From Rapana venosa (lineage: Eukaryota; Mollusca; Gastropoda; Neogastropoda; Muricidae), in contig CM054155.1 in NCBI GenBank assembly GCA_028751875.1, positions 53,977,244-54,041,243 on the forward strand: a stretch of DNA of 64,000 nucleotides, read 5' to 3'. The position numbers and the translations under genes were made by a program. The notes under the pieces are model-generated. The model did no database searches. It saw only the letters and a list, made by a program, of their open reading frames with translations, and was not told where the DNA came from. This document shows positions 1 through 9,258 of this stretch, one piece after another; positions within the stretch are counted from its first letter, which is position 1; each line of letters opens with the position of its first letter.

Positions 1-536
1 ACAGACCATGATGATGAAGAAGTTGAAGAATTCTACAGCCAAGTTCAGAAGTTATTGATGATACACCAAAGAAAGACATCTGGATAGTTCATGGAGACTG
101 GAATGCGAAGGTAGGGAAAGATGCGTATGAAGACTGGAAAGGCACTTGCAGGCGATATTGTAACAACAGCACCAACGACAGAGGTTTAAGACTATTAGAA
201 TTTGCCAGGTGCAATGATCTTAAACTCACAAACACCTTTGGAGCACACAAAGCGTCTAGGAGATGGACATGGCACAGCCCAGGGGAGAATACCACAACCA
301 GATAGATTATATCTTGGTACAACGCCATTTCCAGACAAGCGTAAACATTGCCAAAACCAGAAGCTGTCCAGGTGCAGACATCGGTAGCGACCATGAGCTA
401 GTAATGATGACATTCGCAGTACGCTTAAAGAAGAGCAGAAAACAGGGAAGCTTCCGAATGAAGTTCAATCTAGATAAGCTGAAGAACCCAATCATATTAA
501 AAATCATTCGAAGCAAACATTGGCGGGAAATTTGCA
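1..536 (+). pseudogene. RTE/BovB-like LINE, endonuclease part (host of the Polinton), segment 1
   Basis: This is part of the apurinic-type endonuclease domain of an RTE-class non-LTR retrotransposon, which nicks target DNA to prime reverse transcription. Across several frames one reads DWNAKVGKDAYEDW, NDRGLRLLEFA, then IDYILV and CPGADIGSDHELVMMTF, the usual order of the RTE/BovB endonuclease C-terminal half. At least three frameshifts or stops break it. The reading continues past a SINE into 958-1062 and, beyond the Polinton, into 17,140-17,475, so the three pieces are one old element. It runs off the left edge of the window. Family level is confident; subfamily is not. Confidence 0.8.
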
Positions 537-782
537 CCCCTCTTCATTTATTTCATGTTTTTTTCATTTATACCACTTTAAGTCACGAGATTTCTCTGCG
601 TGAAATTTGGGCTGCTCTCCCCGGGGAGAGCGCGTCGCCACAAGAGCAGCGCCACCCTTTTTTGTCTGCAACTGTATTTGTTTCCCTATAAGAGTGGCTT
701 TTTCCTAAGAATTTTGCCAGGGACAACTCTCTTGTTGCCGTGGGTTCTTTTACGTGCGCTGAATAATTTTGTGTAACACACG

Positions 783-813
<31 letters not shown>

Positions 814-957
814 TAGCGCCCAAACCACCACTCATGGTCTAATGGATAGGGGGAAAGTTTCGGGCCCATGCGGGATTTGAACCACCGCACACTTCCAACC
901 CGGACTTTTCGCTTTCTAGACAGGCGCGTTACCTCTAGACCACCGACCCATCTGGCA
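537..957 (-). mobile_element. tRNA-derived SINE, minus strand
   Basis: On the minus strand there is an RNA polymerase III promoter-like head: an A-box-like stretch TGGTCTAGAGGTAACGC (about 924-943) followed by a B-box-like GGTTCAAATCCC (872-884), spaced as in a tRNA. It is followed by a roughly 300-bp body containing GAGACGATAAACCGAGG, an AAAAGAACCCACGGCAAC-like stretch and CTCTCCCCGGGGAGAG. From memory this body resembles the conserved central domain of mollusc SINEs, which needs a database check. It interrupts an RTE endonuclease reading frame that resumes at about 958. No clean target duplication was found. Confidence 0.75.
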
Positions 958-1062
958 CTGGAAGAAGACATAGAAATAGAAAGTATGATCGACACATTCC
1001 AATGACTCCTTCAATGAAGCAGGAAAAGAGCTCCTTTGAAAAAAGAGGATAATAAAGAAAAG
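958..1062 (+). pseudogene. RTE/BovB-like LINE, segment 2
   Basis: A short continuation of the endonuclease-to-RT linker of the same RTE element. It reads LALEEDIEI, then a frameshift, then NDSFNEAGKELL, a stop, and KKRIIKK. This parallels the linker of another RTE copy in this window (27,800-27,911, minus), which carries NSFN...ANELLGKRRPVKKPWV. The reading stops at the Polinton terminus and resumes at 17,140 with a KLWV-type continuation, which fixes the Polinton insertion point. Confidence 0.75.
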
Positions 1063-1253
1063 AGATATAGGCAAAATGGGCATTCAGGCTCATTCACCTC
1101 ATTTTTGAACAAATCACCCACCACTTTGGGCCAAAGCAGCGGCAATTTGTACAAAACAACGTGATTTACCCTCAATGCCCATTTTGCCTATCTCTTGTAA
1201 TAAATGAAAAATGTTACAATCTTGCTTTGATGGGTAAAACTATAAAATTATGG
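1063..1253 (+). repeat. Left terminal inverted repeat of the Polinton
   Basis: The stretch is nearly the reverse complement of 16,924-17,139. Matching blocks include TAGGCAAAATGGGCAT at the outer end, GGCTCATTCACCTC, GGGCCAAAGCAGCGGCAAT and TGTTACAATCTTGCTTTGAT towards the inner end. Compared with the right copy it has an extra TA near the tip and lacks about 26 bp in the middle. It also contains its own inverted repeat: the tip is repeated in opposite orientation at 1,174-1,193. Confidence 0.93.
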
Positions 1254-1341
1254 GGTTGATGCTGAAACAAATGTATTGTTTGGGGAAAGGGAGTGTGTAT
1301 AGGACGTGCATGTATGGGGCTGGGATAAGACTATGTTACAC

Positions 1342-1460
1342 TACTTTACAGCTAAATCTGGCCGTTCAAAGTATGCCCGCTTATGTTTAGAACATTACTA
1401 CACACCCTATATTTAGAATATTACTTTACAGCTAAATCTAGCAGTTCATAGCATGCCCGT
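1342..1460. repeat. Imperfect direct repeat (two 39-bp copies) inside the left end
   Basis: Positions 1,342-1,380 and 1,422-1,460 are two copies of about 39 bp, 80 bp apart, both starting TACTTTACAGCTAAATCT and sharing a GTTCA and an ATGCCCG block. They lie about 90-200 bp inside the left terminal repeat. Possibly a subterminal protein-binding or regulatory repeat; function not shown. Confidence 0.7.
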
Positions 1461-1505
1461 TTGACCTGCTTCTTCCTTTCTTTATAGTGTCTTCATTTGG
1501 TAGGA

Positions 1506-1736
1506 CTAGCAAGTTTTTAAGAAATTCATGCATCCCTTTGACAGTGGGTATTTCTTTTTCTTTTTTTCCACTTTCAGAAAATCAATACTTCTTTTTGTTT
1601 TTTTACGTGGAGAACAGAGCTCACCTTTTTCTTCTTTTTGAAGATATTCTATCATTCCTTGATGATAGAATTTGTGGTCACTAATAGCAAGTAATTGATC
1701 TTCAGTAAAAGCACGCTGTTTTCTGTTACCTGCCAT
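1506..1736 (-). CDS. Small basic ORF of the Polinton, unknown function
   Basis: A 76-residue open frame starting at an ATG (MAGNRKQRAFTEDQL...) with a very lysine-rich second half (EKKKKK). There is no membrane segment and no motif I recognise. It is the outermost ORF at the left end, transcribed towards the left terminus, and would lie downstream of the capsid and ATPase genes on the same strand if the LINE at 1,925-3,485 were absent. It could be a DNA-binding or structural protein, or the remnant of a longer gene, since more lysine-rich sequence follows in other frames. I could not match it to the Polinton protease. Confidence 0.4.
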   Translation of the reverse strand: MAGNRKQRAFTEDQLLAISDHKFYHQGMIEYLQKEEKGELCSPRKKTKRSIDFLKVEKKKKKYPLSKGCMNFLKTC

Positions 1737-1923
1737 TGCTTAGAATCTCCACACCCCTGATAACAATAAATTCTACACAAAACACTATGTCTCCTTCACT
1801 GGCTTGGTGAGAAATGGCTGAACTCACTCAAACGGGGACACTTAATCCTGTAGCCTACATCACTAAACCTAGAAAGAACTGGAAAGTGTGATAGGCCACG
1901 CCCCCTTTGTGTGTGTGTGGTTC

Positions 1924-1924
<1 letters not shown>

Positions 1925-1959
<35 letters not shown>

Positions 1960-2136
1960 GGAACTTATATAGCACTATATCTTGCAAAGACAAATCAAAG
2001 CGCATGCATTCAACCTAATCTTACACAGTCATACAACCAATGACAAATAATTAATAGTTCAAACATATATTACAAACATGGTAGCTGCTGACCAAATCTA
2101 TAAAATAAAATTGCAATAGTCAAATGTTTTTCAAAA

Positions 2137-2203
<67 letters not shown>

Positions 2204-3485
2204 AATATACATATAGATGCAGGGTGATAGGACATGGGTTAGTGAAGGGTGGGATAGTTCTGATATGAAACAGGTGGGGGGAAATCTTAGGTTTGAAATA
2301 AATATGTCTTGAGGCTGGATTTAAAAGTGTCATAGCTAGGCTTCTGGTGAAGAGAGAGAGGGATCTCATTCCAGGTCGATGGACCCGTAATAGAGAAAGA
2401 GTGGCGGCCAACGGTAGATTGGTTGAATCTAGGTATTCGTAGGCACAAGGTATCTGCAGTAGAGCGGAGGGAAAGGCGAAGGAGTGTACAGGTTAAGACA
2501 TTCACAGAGGTAGGAGGGTGCAGTTTTGTGGAGACATTTGTAACAGAGGGTACTGATCTTATAATCTACTCTCTGTGGCACAGGCAGCCAGTGGAGAGAT
2601 CGCAAAAGGGGGGTAATGTGCTCCGATTTTTTCTTTCTGAGAAGTAGTCGAGCTGCTGAGTTTTGTATACGTTGAAGGGAGTGGATAGATGATGCTGGCA
2701 CACCAGACAAAAGAGAATTGCAATAGTCCAGACATGAAAGAATGAAAGAAGTGACAAGTTTGGCTGTTGCATCGATGGACAGATACTTTCGAATTGCACT
2801 AATACCCCGTAACTGATAGTAGCACGACTGACAGGTCTGGGTGATTATTTTTTTCATAGAGAGTGTGTTGTCGATAACAACACCTAGATACTTCACAGCA
2901 GTGGACAGAGGGACTGATGCATTGCAGAGTTCTATTGAAGCTGTTGTAATGGAAGAGAGTTTGTGTTTTGTCCCCACGAGCATGGCTTTTCCTTTTTATC
3001 TGCATTTACCAGTAATTTGTTCTGTGTCATCCAGTTTTGAAATATCCTCAAAGCAGTGGGCCATATTTGCCAGGAAAGAAGGCATATTTTCAGAAGTAGC
3101 ACTTCTTTGAATCTGAGAGTCATCTGCCTAAAAATGATGGTTGACTTGATGACGGTTTATTATATGTGACAGTGGGGCAGTGTAAAGAGTGAACAGAACA
3201 GGGCCTAGAACTGATCCCTGTGGGACTCTGCATTTCAGTTTGGCAGGTATTGATAGAATCTTGTTTACTGCAGCTGTCTGAAATCGGTCAGTGAGGTATG
3301 AATTAAACCAGGTGAGGGCTGTGCCAGTAACACCGAACGTCTTTCGAAGGCGGGAGAGAAAAATTTTAGTGGTCTATAGTGTCGAAGGCTGCCCATAAGT
3401 CGAGTAGAGTGAGAAGGGAGATATTCCCTGAGTCAGAAGCGAGTAGAAGCGTGTTTAAAGTGTTTACTAGGGTAGTTTTAGAACT
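1925..3485 (-). mobile_element. 5'-truncated CR1/L2-like LINE (family C), minus strand, inserted in the Polinton
   Basis: The minus strand encodes the C-terminal part of a CR1/L2-type reverse transcriptase: a GVPQGSVLGPV-type block near 3,210, KYLGVVIDNTLSM, DYCNSLLSGVPASS, HITPLLRSLHWLPVPQRVDY and a tail ending TYLFQT. The 3' untranslated part has a CA microsatellite and the element ends in a (TTA)n tract (1,925-1,957). Much of it parallels the fuller plus-strand copy at 20,341-24,315. It is flanked by TGGTTCA at 1,918-1,924 and 3,486-3,492, a likely 7-bp target duplication. It begins within the RT domain, so it is 5'-truncated. Several frameshifts are present. Confidence 0.88.
2145..2200. 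repeat. (CA)n microsatellite in the LINE 3' untranslated region
   Basis: An uninterrupted CA tract of about 56 bp. The matching position in the other family C copy (24,076-24,113) holds a GT-rich tract, so the microsatellite belongs to the element. Confidence 0.95.
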
Positions 3486-3492
3486 TGGTTCA

Positions 3493-3661
3493 CCAAGTTT
3501 TGAGAGGAAGCAGTCTATGTGTTAACAAAAGGGTTGTCATTGCTATGTGGCCTATACAACACAGTTGAACTACAGCTTGTTGGACTGCAGCTTCTAGCCT
3601 GTGTTGTGTGTTCGTGGTGTCTGTCTGTTCGTTTGTGTGTGTGTGTTTAAAAATCGGATTG
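3493..3661. other. Short Polinton stretch downstream of the ATPase remnant
   Basis: This stretch lies between the LINE target duplication and the end of the ATPase remnant. It contains a short GT-rich stretch and open frames I cannot assign. I see no gene. Confidence 0.4.
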
Positions 3662-4263
3662 CTATTGGGTTTCACACAACACAATATGAGGTTGGTTGAT
3701 CTGTTTTAATAAAACCTTAACATGTTTTGAGCTTCGTTGTTTTAATTTTATCCTTTCTCTTTCTTGTCCGTCTGTAATAACATCATTCTCCCGAAGGCAA
3801 TATTATTAAATACATCTCTGTCTTTCATGTGGAAGAGAACTACTACTACGAAAATCTTTTAATACAGAATTGTATTTCTGTGTCAGAATCCAAACACTTA
3901 TTTGTGGTGTCTCCCGCTGAAAGCAAGCTTAGACAGACTATTCCTTTTCTTAACAATGGCACCCTCTGCTTAGCAGTCATCTATACGAAATAATGTTACT
4001 GTATTTTTAAACCTGTAGTAGTATTCTTAACACTCAGCCTGTCAGAGGGGTTGACTATAATTATATTTTCATCTGTCCAAATAAAGTTTCTCTCTCTGCA
4101 TGTTTTACTGTTGTGCAGTGTTGGACAGAATATACCAATGAAATCGAAATGGTTTTTGCACAGTTTGTAATAAATCTGATGCAAATACAGTTTTGGCACA
4201 TCCAGTATGCCCGCATATTAGAGAGCAGTGTCCTTCTTTTGGTAAAAAAAACAACTGGTCCAT
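3662..4263 (-). pseudogene. Polinton packaging ATPase (FtsK/HerA type), degraded
   Basis: This family pumps viral DNA into capsids. The start codon at 4,263 overlaps the capsid-gene stop as TAATG. Near the N-terminus is a P-loop-like CGHTGCAKTVFASDLL, in which the usual GxGKT is GCAKT. Then come FCPTLHNSKT, WTDENIIIVNP, a Walker-B-like RIDDC at about 3,977, LAFSGRH, KDRDVFNNI and a C-terminal LLKQINQPHIVL ending at TAG 3,664-3,662. The pieces lie in different frames, with at least four frameshifts or stops, over about 600 bp, near the usual size of roughly 200 residues. The identification rests on motif order and on the position beside the capsid gene. Confidence 0.75.
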
Positions 4264-5418
4264 TAGTATACAACCTCTTTTAGTCTGTTTCCTTCTATGT
4301 TGAGTTGTGCATACATCACTACAAATAGATATATATTTTTATGGGTTTATTTTCTTCTTGCTCTTTCTCTAGCTGAATAGTTATTCCTTCTGACCCATTT
4401 TCAATGGGTCTTCCTGATCCATGCAGCTTATCATCCTCTGTCGAGGTTTAAGACCAGTAGTGGGATCATTGTGTTGACCAGCAAGAAAAGTATTTTCTTA
4501 CCTCATCAAAGTGCTGGTATGGTAAATAACCTGAGGCATGGAGTTGATTTGGCTGTCTCTCTATAGTGCATGACAAGTGCTTGATACGGGGATCAATAAA
4601 CCTCTCACTTGATTGGGCAAAGGGGTTGTCTGGTTCTTCAAACAGCATCAATATACCTTTTAGCAATCTTGCAGGGGTGTTCAGATTTATGTTCCACACA
4701 GTCTCTGCTTTACTTTTCATTAATGTGCTATGGTTGAGCACTCTCTCATAATAGATAGCAAGCTTTGACTGATATTTCTGTGCAATCAAACATGCAAGCT
4801 CTGGGTGATTGACAACATCATAACACGGGCATTGTCATTAACAGTTAGCTCATATGAAGGTCTGTCTCTGAGTGCACCCTGATTGTAAGGCATGTGAGAG
4901 CTGGGGCAGTTCAAAATCTAGGGGAATGCAAAACCTATTACCATAGGCTCTTGCTATGGCAGCATCTTTTTTCTTGTTTCCCATATCAGCATAACTTACT
5001 CTATGTTTTAGTACTTCATCATCCTGTATGCCTTGATAAATAAGGTCATCTCTTTTTTCAGATGTCATCCATAAATCGGTATAGATCAAGAATATGTCTG
5101 CATTGTTTAGCGCCACAGCACTTCTCTGCCTTCCAGCTTGATAGTAATCTTTTTTTATGATAGCCGTCCCTAAGTTTGTAACCACACTTCTGTTTGGATC
5201 AGTAGCAGACTCTAGTTCAATCTGAAAAGCAAGCCTAGTTGTGCCTGGAACAATGACATCATCTTTTCCTAAATTAGGAAACCTAACAGTCAGAATCTGA
5301 TTCTCATCAATAGTTGATGGGTTGCTTGTGATAACGATTGTCTGTTCCCCTTGATACCAAGGGGATCTTTTAGACGTCAGTATGGATCAAGGATTGCTCC
5401 AAATGTTTGTTTTGCCAT
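4263..5418 (-). pseudogene. Polinton major capsid protein (double jelly-roll type), degraded
   Basis: This is the hexon-like capsid subunit of Polintons and adintoviruses. From the ATG at 5,418 one reads GAILDP, then after a stop near 5,379 TIVITSNPSTIDENQILTV and IELESATDPNRSVVTNLG. Next comes a long open segment (5,185-4,850) with NNADIFLIYTDLW and AYGNRFCIPLDFE, then 4,789-4,466 with WNINLNTPARLLKGILMLFE and ERQPNQLHASGY. The C-terminal GSGRPIENGSEGITIQLE and AQLNIEG lie in shifted frames before the stop at 4,263. The total of about 1.16 kb is somewhat short for the family because of deletions. It is divergent from the coiled-coil gene at 5,461, and the ATPase follows immediately. Confidence 0.85.
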
Positions 5419-5460
5419 CTTTTTTCTACTAGTAGCAAAATAAAAAACAATAATAGAATA
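5419..5460. promoter_or_regulatory. Short divergent intergenic gap (putative bidirectional promoter)
   Basis: Only 42 bp separate the major capsid start (minus, 5,418) from the next gene start (plus, 5,461). The gap is about 85% A+T and includes AAAATAAAAAACAATAATAG. A divergent promoter must lie here or extend into the genes. No defined element can be called. Confidence 0.35.
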
Positions 5461-6610
5461 ATGGAAGACTATGATATCGATATGGATGATGTGTTTATGC
5501 CTGCTGATGATATGAGTGAAGCAGCAGCAGCATCACCATTGCATTCACTCTGAAAAGAATTATTAGAAAACAGGATTAAACATTTTAACAAAAGTTTGGG
5601 ACAACCATCACCCGTAGTACTAGACCATACTGACTATAATATGGACAAGAAAGACAATCTGTATGCTGTAACTGACACATGACAAAAGGTTTTATTAACA
5701 AAGAAAAATACCCCCCATCTGATATTAGCAAAAAAGTATGCTCAAGCAGAGATTTAGTGTGGCCATACAGAGAAAACTTGGCATTAGTGATGCACTGGCT
5801 ACTACAACTAACAGACTACTGGCACAAGCTGTTGCACAACTACAAAATGCTTAACAAATCCTACCAACAAACATCGAAAGTCTACCACTTCAAGACTTAG
5901 CACAGTCAGCAAACACAACAACTGAAACTATTTTAGAGTTTGAAACTAGCTTCACACATGCAGACAAAGACACAGCACTGAAAACAATAAATGATCCACC
6001 CCTACCCATGTGAGAAATAATTAGGCTCAATCAAGCACTACAGAGTATTAGAGGCAAGTTGATAAATAATCTAGCAAATCAAGGTGAAGTCGACTCACAC
6101 ATAGGACTAGAAAAGAAGAAGCTAGGAGAAGCAAACAATGAAAATCTTGGACAGGAAATAAAAGAAAGAATTACAGAGCACCTAAAAAATCTGCAAGATG
6201 AACACCAAGCAAGATTAGAGGTCCTAAACAATAACAGACAACAACTACAATCTCAGGTTAGCAGAATAAAAGAACAATCCACCGCATTCTTTATGAAAAC
6301 ACAACACTAGCCATTAGCACACTAATGTATGCACTGACAGGCAGTGGCACACCACCACCACCACTACCCCTTTCTCTACCCACAGGAACAGGCTGGGTTA
6401 AAAAACAACTCGTCACTTAGCAGACCTACTTAAAACAAACTAGCTACCAAAGTAGCAGGTGCATTGCCTGGTATAATTGGTTCTGTTGTTAGCTGGCTGT
6501 TATCAACAGCAAGTAAGGTCGTGGGATTTATGGCAGAGCATTTGTGGGCTTTAGCATTGTTAGTTGTTGGTGTTTTACTTTCTAAGATAAAGATAAGCAA
6601 GGCCTCCTAA
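5461..6610 (+). pseudogene. Polinton coiled-coil protein with C-terminal membrane-like tail, degraded
   Basis: The gene starts at ATG 5,461 with an acidic N-terminus (MEDYDIDMDDVFMPADD), followed by an alanine run and a stop at 5,551. The middle is rich in Q, L and A and predicted helical (RLLAQAVAQLQNAQQ). At 6,059-6,310 there is an intact coiled-coil stretch (LGQEIKERITEHLKNLQDEH). After a proline-rich linker a shifted frame gives a hydrophobic glycine/valine-rich tail (GALPGIIGSVVSWLLSTASK, then LWALALLVVGVLL), ending at TAA 6,608-6,610. The layout resembles an uncharacterised structural-type protein of Polintons. At least four disruptions. The role is unknown; a membrane-active or internal virion protein is a guess. 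Confidence 0.65.
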
Positions 6611-7746
6611 AAACAGAATAGTTGTTAGGGCAGTCATCTTTTGCAATATTTTTTGCTTGCTCTAAGACACCAGAAGTATGTGTTTGTGTTGGTGCCTGTG
6701 TTAGTGTTGGAGTCCCACTTTTTACTGCTGCTAGTGTGTTGTTTACGCTTTCATTTTTGCCAAGCTGCACATCATCTCCAGCTATAAGAATATTGTTGTT
6801 GTAGTTTGTAATTGTTCCTATTTGTAACTGCATATTGGAAGGAAGCATATATAAACCATGCCCTATAGCAAAGTCCACCTTAGACTGTGCATAGTGAAGA
6901 ACATCTTGATAATGCTTGATGCTTTATGGTAGGTCAACAGCTGAGTTAATACTGTCTTCAAGATTTGCTAGAAACTGCTTCTGTGCATCAAACCCAGTAC
7001 CACCACTTGTGATGATGCTTGACCTTGTCTGTGCCTGAGCACCAAGCAAGCACCACACATAGGCAGAACAGTGTCATTAATCCTCTCTAATCCCGGTCTT
7101 GTCAACCCTTCACTCTTATCAAGAATGAAAAGTTGTCCATGCATTTTTGCTCTTGCTCTATTGATCCTAAGCGTACAGTATTGCCTGGTGAGAAAGATGT
7201 ATATGTAGGTCACCAGTCATAGTTATATCTCCTGTGCACACCCCAATAATACAGAATTCCCATGCCATGATTTTTGTCATGTGTTTGTCTGAATGTGGTC
7301 TTAGAATTAATATTTAACTCATTGCAGAGCCTCTTATAAGCCTTCATGTTAATCCCACTTTTAAACGGATTGAAACTAGTATCAGTGGGCAATGGGACCT
7401 GCAGCTCAGATAGCACACGCCTAAACTGATAGTACACATGAAACCTTTACAGACTTTACTAACTGGTTTGGATGGTTCATGTGGTCAGCATATGACACAC
7501 CACAGCCTGTAGTTGCACAGAGGATAGCAAAGTTTAAATAGTTTTGATAGAGCTGTATAGGATTAGACAACCATGCTTTTGCAGTGGCATCATCCTTAAT
7601 GGGTGGGTTTAAGTATGATTTTAGTCGGTTGGCTTACCTTGCAATGTCGTCTCCGTCACAGCAACATCCAGTGCATCAAAGGTAATAGTCTTTGGGTTAT
7701 AATGAGATCCAGCCTCGTTTTTTGCATCCTTATTATATTTATACAT
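6582..7746 (-). pseudogene. Probable Polinton minor capsid (penton-like) protein, degraded
   Basis: From ATG 7,746 one reads MYKYNKDAKNEAGSHYNPKT and FDALDVAVTE. Intact stretches follow at 7,437-7,210 (LPTDTSFNPFKSGINMKAYK and YYWGVHRRYNYDW) and 6,878-6,582 (MLPSNMQLQIGTITNYNNN and QAKNIAKDDCPNNY). Polintons carry a single jelly-roll minor capsid protein of similar size. Assignment here is by length, neighbourhood and general resemblance rather than a decisive motif. Many frameshifts lie between 7,640 and 7,440 and between 7,210 and 6,880. The start lies only 24 bp from the divergent gene at 7,771, and the end overlaps the end of the convergent coiled-coil gene by 29 bp. Confidence 0.5.
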
Positions 7747-7770
7747 TATTAGTTTTATATAGTAGATAAA

Positions 7771-8472
7771 ATGTTTATAACACTAACAACCATTCAGTTA
7801 GGTGTACCTGTTAAACTAGCGATTCCTATTGATAACCGCTATCAACATAAAACGGTTGCTTTGCACGAGGTCTTCTACACAGTATCATGGGCAAACATCG
7901 ACATAAGCAACAACTGGGTTAAACAACAAGGTTCCCCTTTGACTACTATACATGAAGGTTATTACAACTTCTGTACACTGGAAAAGGAGCTCTTTCGCCC
8001 AGATTGTATCACAGCAAAACTCAAAAATGCTAGTCTATGAGTCACTTTACAGTCATCGTCACCAATTCTTATATCATAAGGTTTTGCAGAAATGCTGGAG
8101 ATTGACGTATATATAATTATAAATAACACTAAAAGTCTTGTTAATGATAATGATAAAAAAATATCCTATGTTGGTGAAAAGCCCATTGACATGGCAGTAA
8201 ACTCTTTGCTTTTTGTGCACCTGTCTCAGTTAAACAGAACACAAAACCAAGTGGTGAGGAAGGCTTTTTCATCAAAAGTCCCTTCTGATCTGCTACGAAT
8301 CCTCCCACCCAGCAGGGCAATGTACTGTGAAACGCAGCACAATAGCCTTACTACACTTTAGTTTCAAGAGCTAGAAGAAGGCTTCCATGAAACACTCTGC
8401 ATAACGATCAAAGACATAAACCAAAGAACAGTTAACTGTAGTAAGTTAGATATTACACTAGAAATAAAATAA
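7771..8472 (+). pseudogene. Conserved Polinton virion-type protein, one frame with three stops
   Basis: A single frame runs from ATG 7,771 to TAA 8,470-8,472, about 233 codons, broken only by in-frame stops at 8,038 (TGA), 8,077 (TAA) and 8,359 (TAG). It reads VALHEVFYTVSWANI near the start, HEGYYNFCTLEKELF, then GFAEMLEIDVYI, NSLLFVHLSQLN, LLRILPPSR and a C-terminal QRTVNCSKLDITLEIK. This order (a tryptophan-containing strand after xALxEIxY, a GYY block, a G/AEML block) is familiar from an uncharacterised protein of Polintons and adintoviruses. The reading frame is otherwise kept, so decay here is by point mutation. Function is not established. Confidence 0.6.
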
Positions 8473-8503
8473 TAACTATATACATTTATACATACTAGTA
8501 ACC

Positions 8504-9257
8504 ATGTCACGTGGTCCCATAATAAGAGCACCTGAAACCTGCCCAACTATTGAGCTTAAAGATCTTGGTGATGTACAAGAATTTGAGAACGATGGAGAGA
8601 TTGGTGAAGTTTATGCTTTTGAGTACACAGACGAAGGATACTACAAGGCCACAGCAACAGATGAAGCTAAGAAACCTCATTTCCCTAAACTTGAACAGCA
8701 CAACTGAAGCATCAGCAGATGATATTACTTACAAAGTAACACATAAAGGTAATAAATGGCTCTTCAAACCAAGCATTGACTGGCAGATCAAGTTTGATTT
8801 TATCAGTTCATACACTCTCTATAAAACTGACAGAACTTTCCATAAACCAATAAATGCTGGGCCAGTAAATATAGCACTTGCGTATGAATCAGCCAGCAGA
8901 AATGAATTAGAGATCATAGCATTTAAAAAGACAGGTTACTTGCTTTATAGAAAAGACTCGGTGACTAAACCATCAACCACAAAGCTATGATTCCTTCCTT
9001 ACTTTCCTCTGGACAATCAGTATACAATGATGTTTGGCCTTGTTGCAAGGGAAGAGAGAGCTACTTTCTTGTTCATGGATGGAATTAATATTAACTGAAA
9101 AGACATGGACATTGAAGCCCTCAGATTTGCTATTGTTATTCAGAACAGCTGTGGCAACAACATTGAAGGGACCATTTCCAGTGATAAAATCAACTTGCTC
9201 CCAAACCCCCCACAGCTTACACAATTAACATCCCTCAATCTACACCACATTAACCTC
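8504..9257 (+). pseudogene. Polinton gene of unknown function upstream of the polymerase, degraded
   Basis: The gene begins at an ATG (8,504) with MSRGPIIRAPETCPTIELKD and an acidic stretch. It shifts frame near 8,690 and continues as DDITYKVTHKGNKWLFKPS and NIALAYESASRNELEIIAF. It passes TGA at 8,988 and reads PLDNQYTMMFGLVAREERA, another TGA near 9,096, and EALRFAIVIQNSCGNNIEG. I do not recognise the domain. It looks soluble, with mixed beta-type composition and no membrane segment. It lies just ahead of the polymerase on the same strand and could be a separate virion or replication protein, or part of the polymerase N-terminal extension. Confidence 0.5.
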
Positions 9258-9258
9258 A

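Noticed and set aside
872..957. tRNA gene
   Set aside because: A and B boxes are present, but the sequence is the head of a SINE with a long body and does not fold as an intact cloverleaf by eye.
1506..1736. Adenovirus-type cysteine protease of the Polinton
   Set aside because: The ORF is too short and lysine-rich, and no His/Cys catalytic context is visible.
2070..2411. 113-codon minus-strand frame with a long valine/cysteine run
   Set aside because: It is a translation of the CA microsatellite and LINE 3' region.
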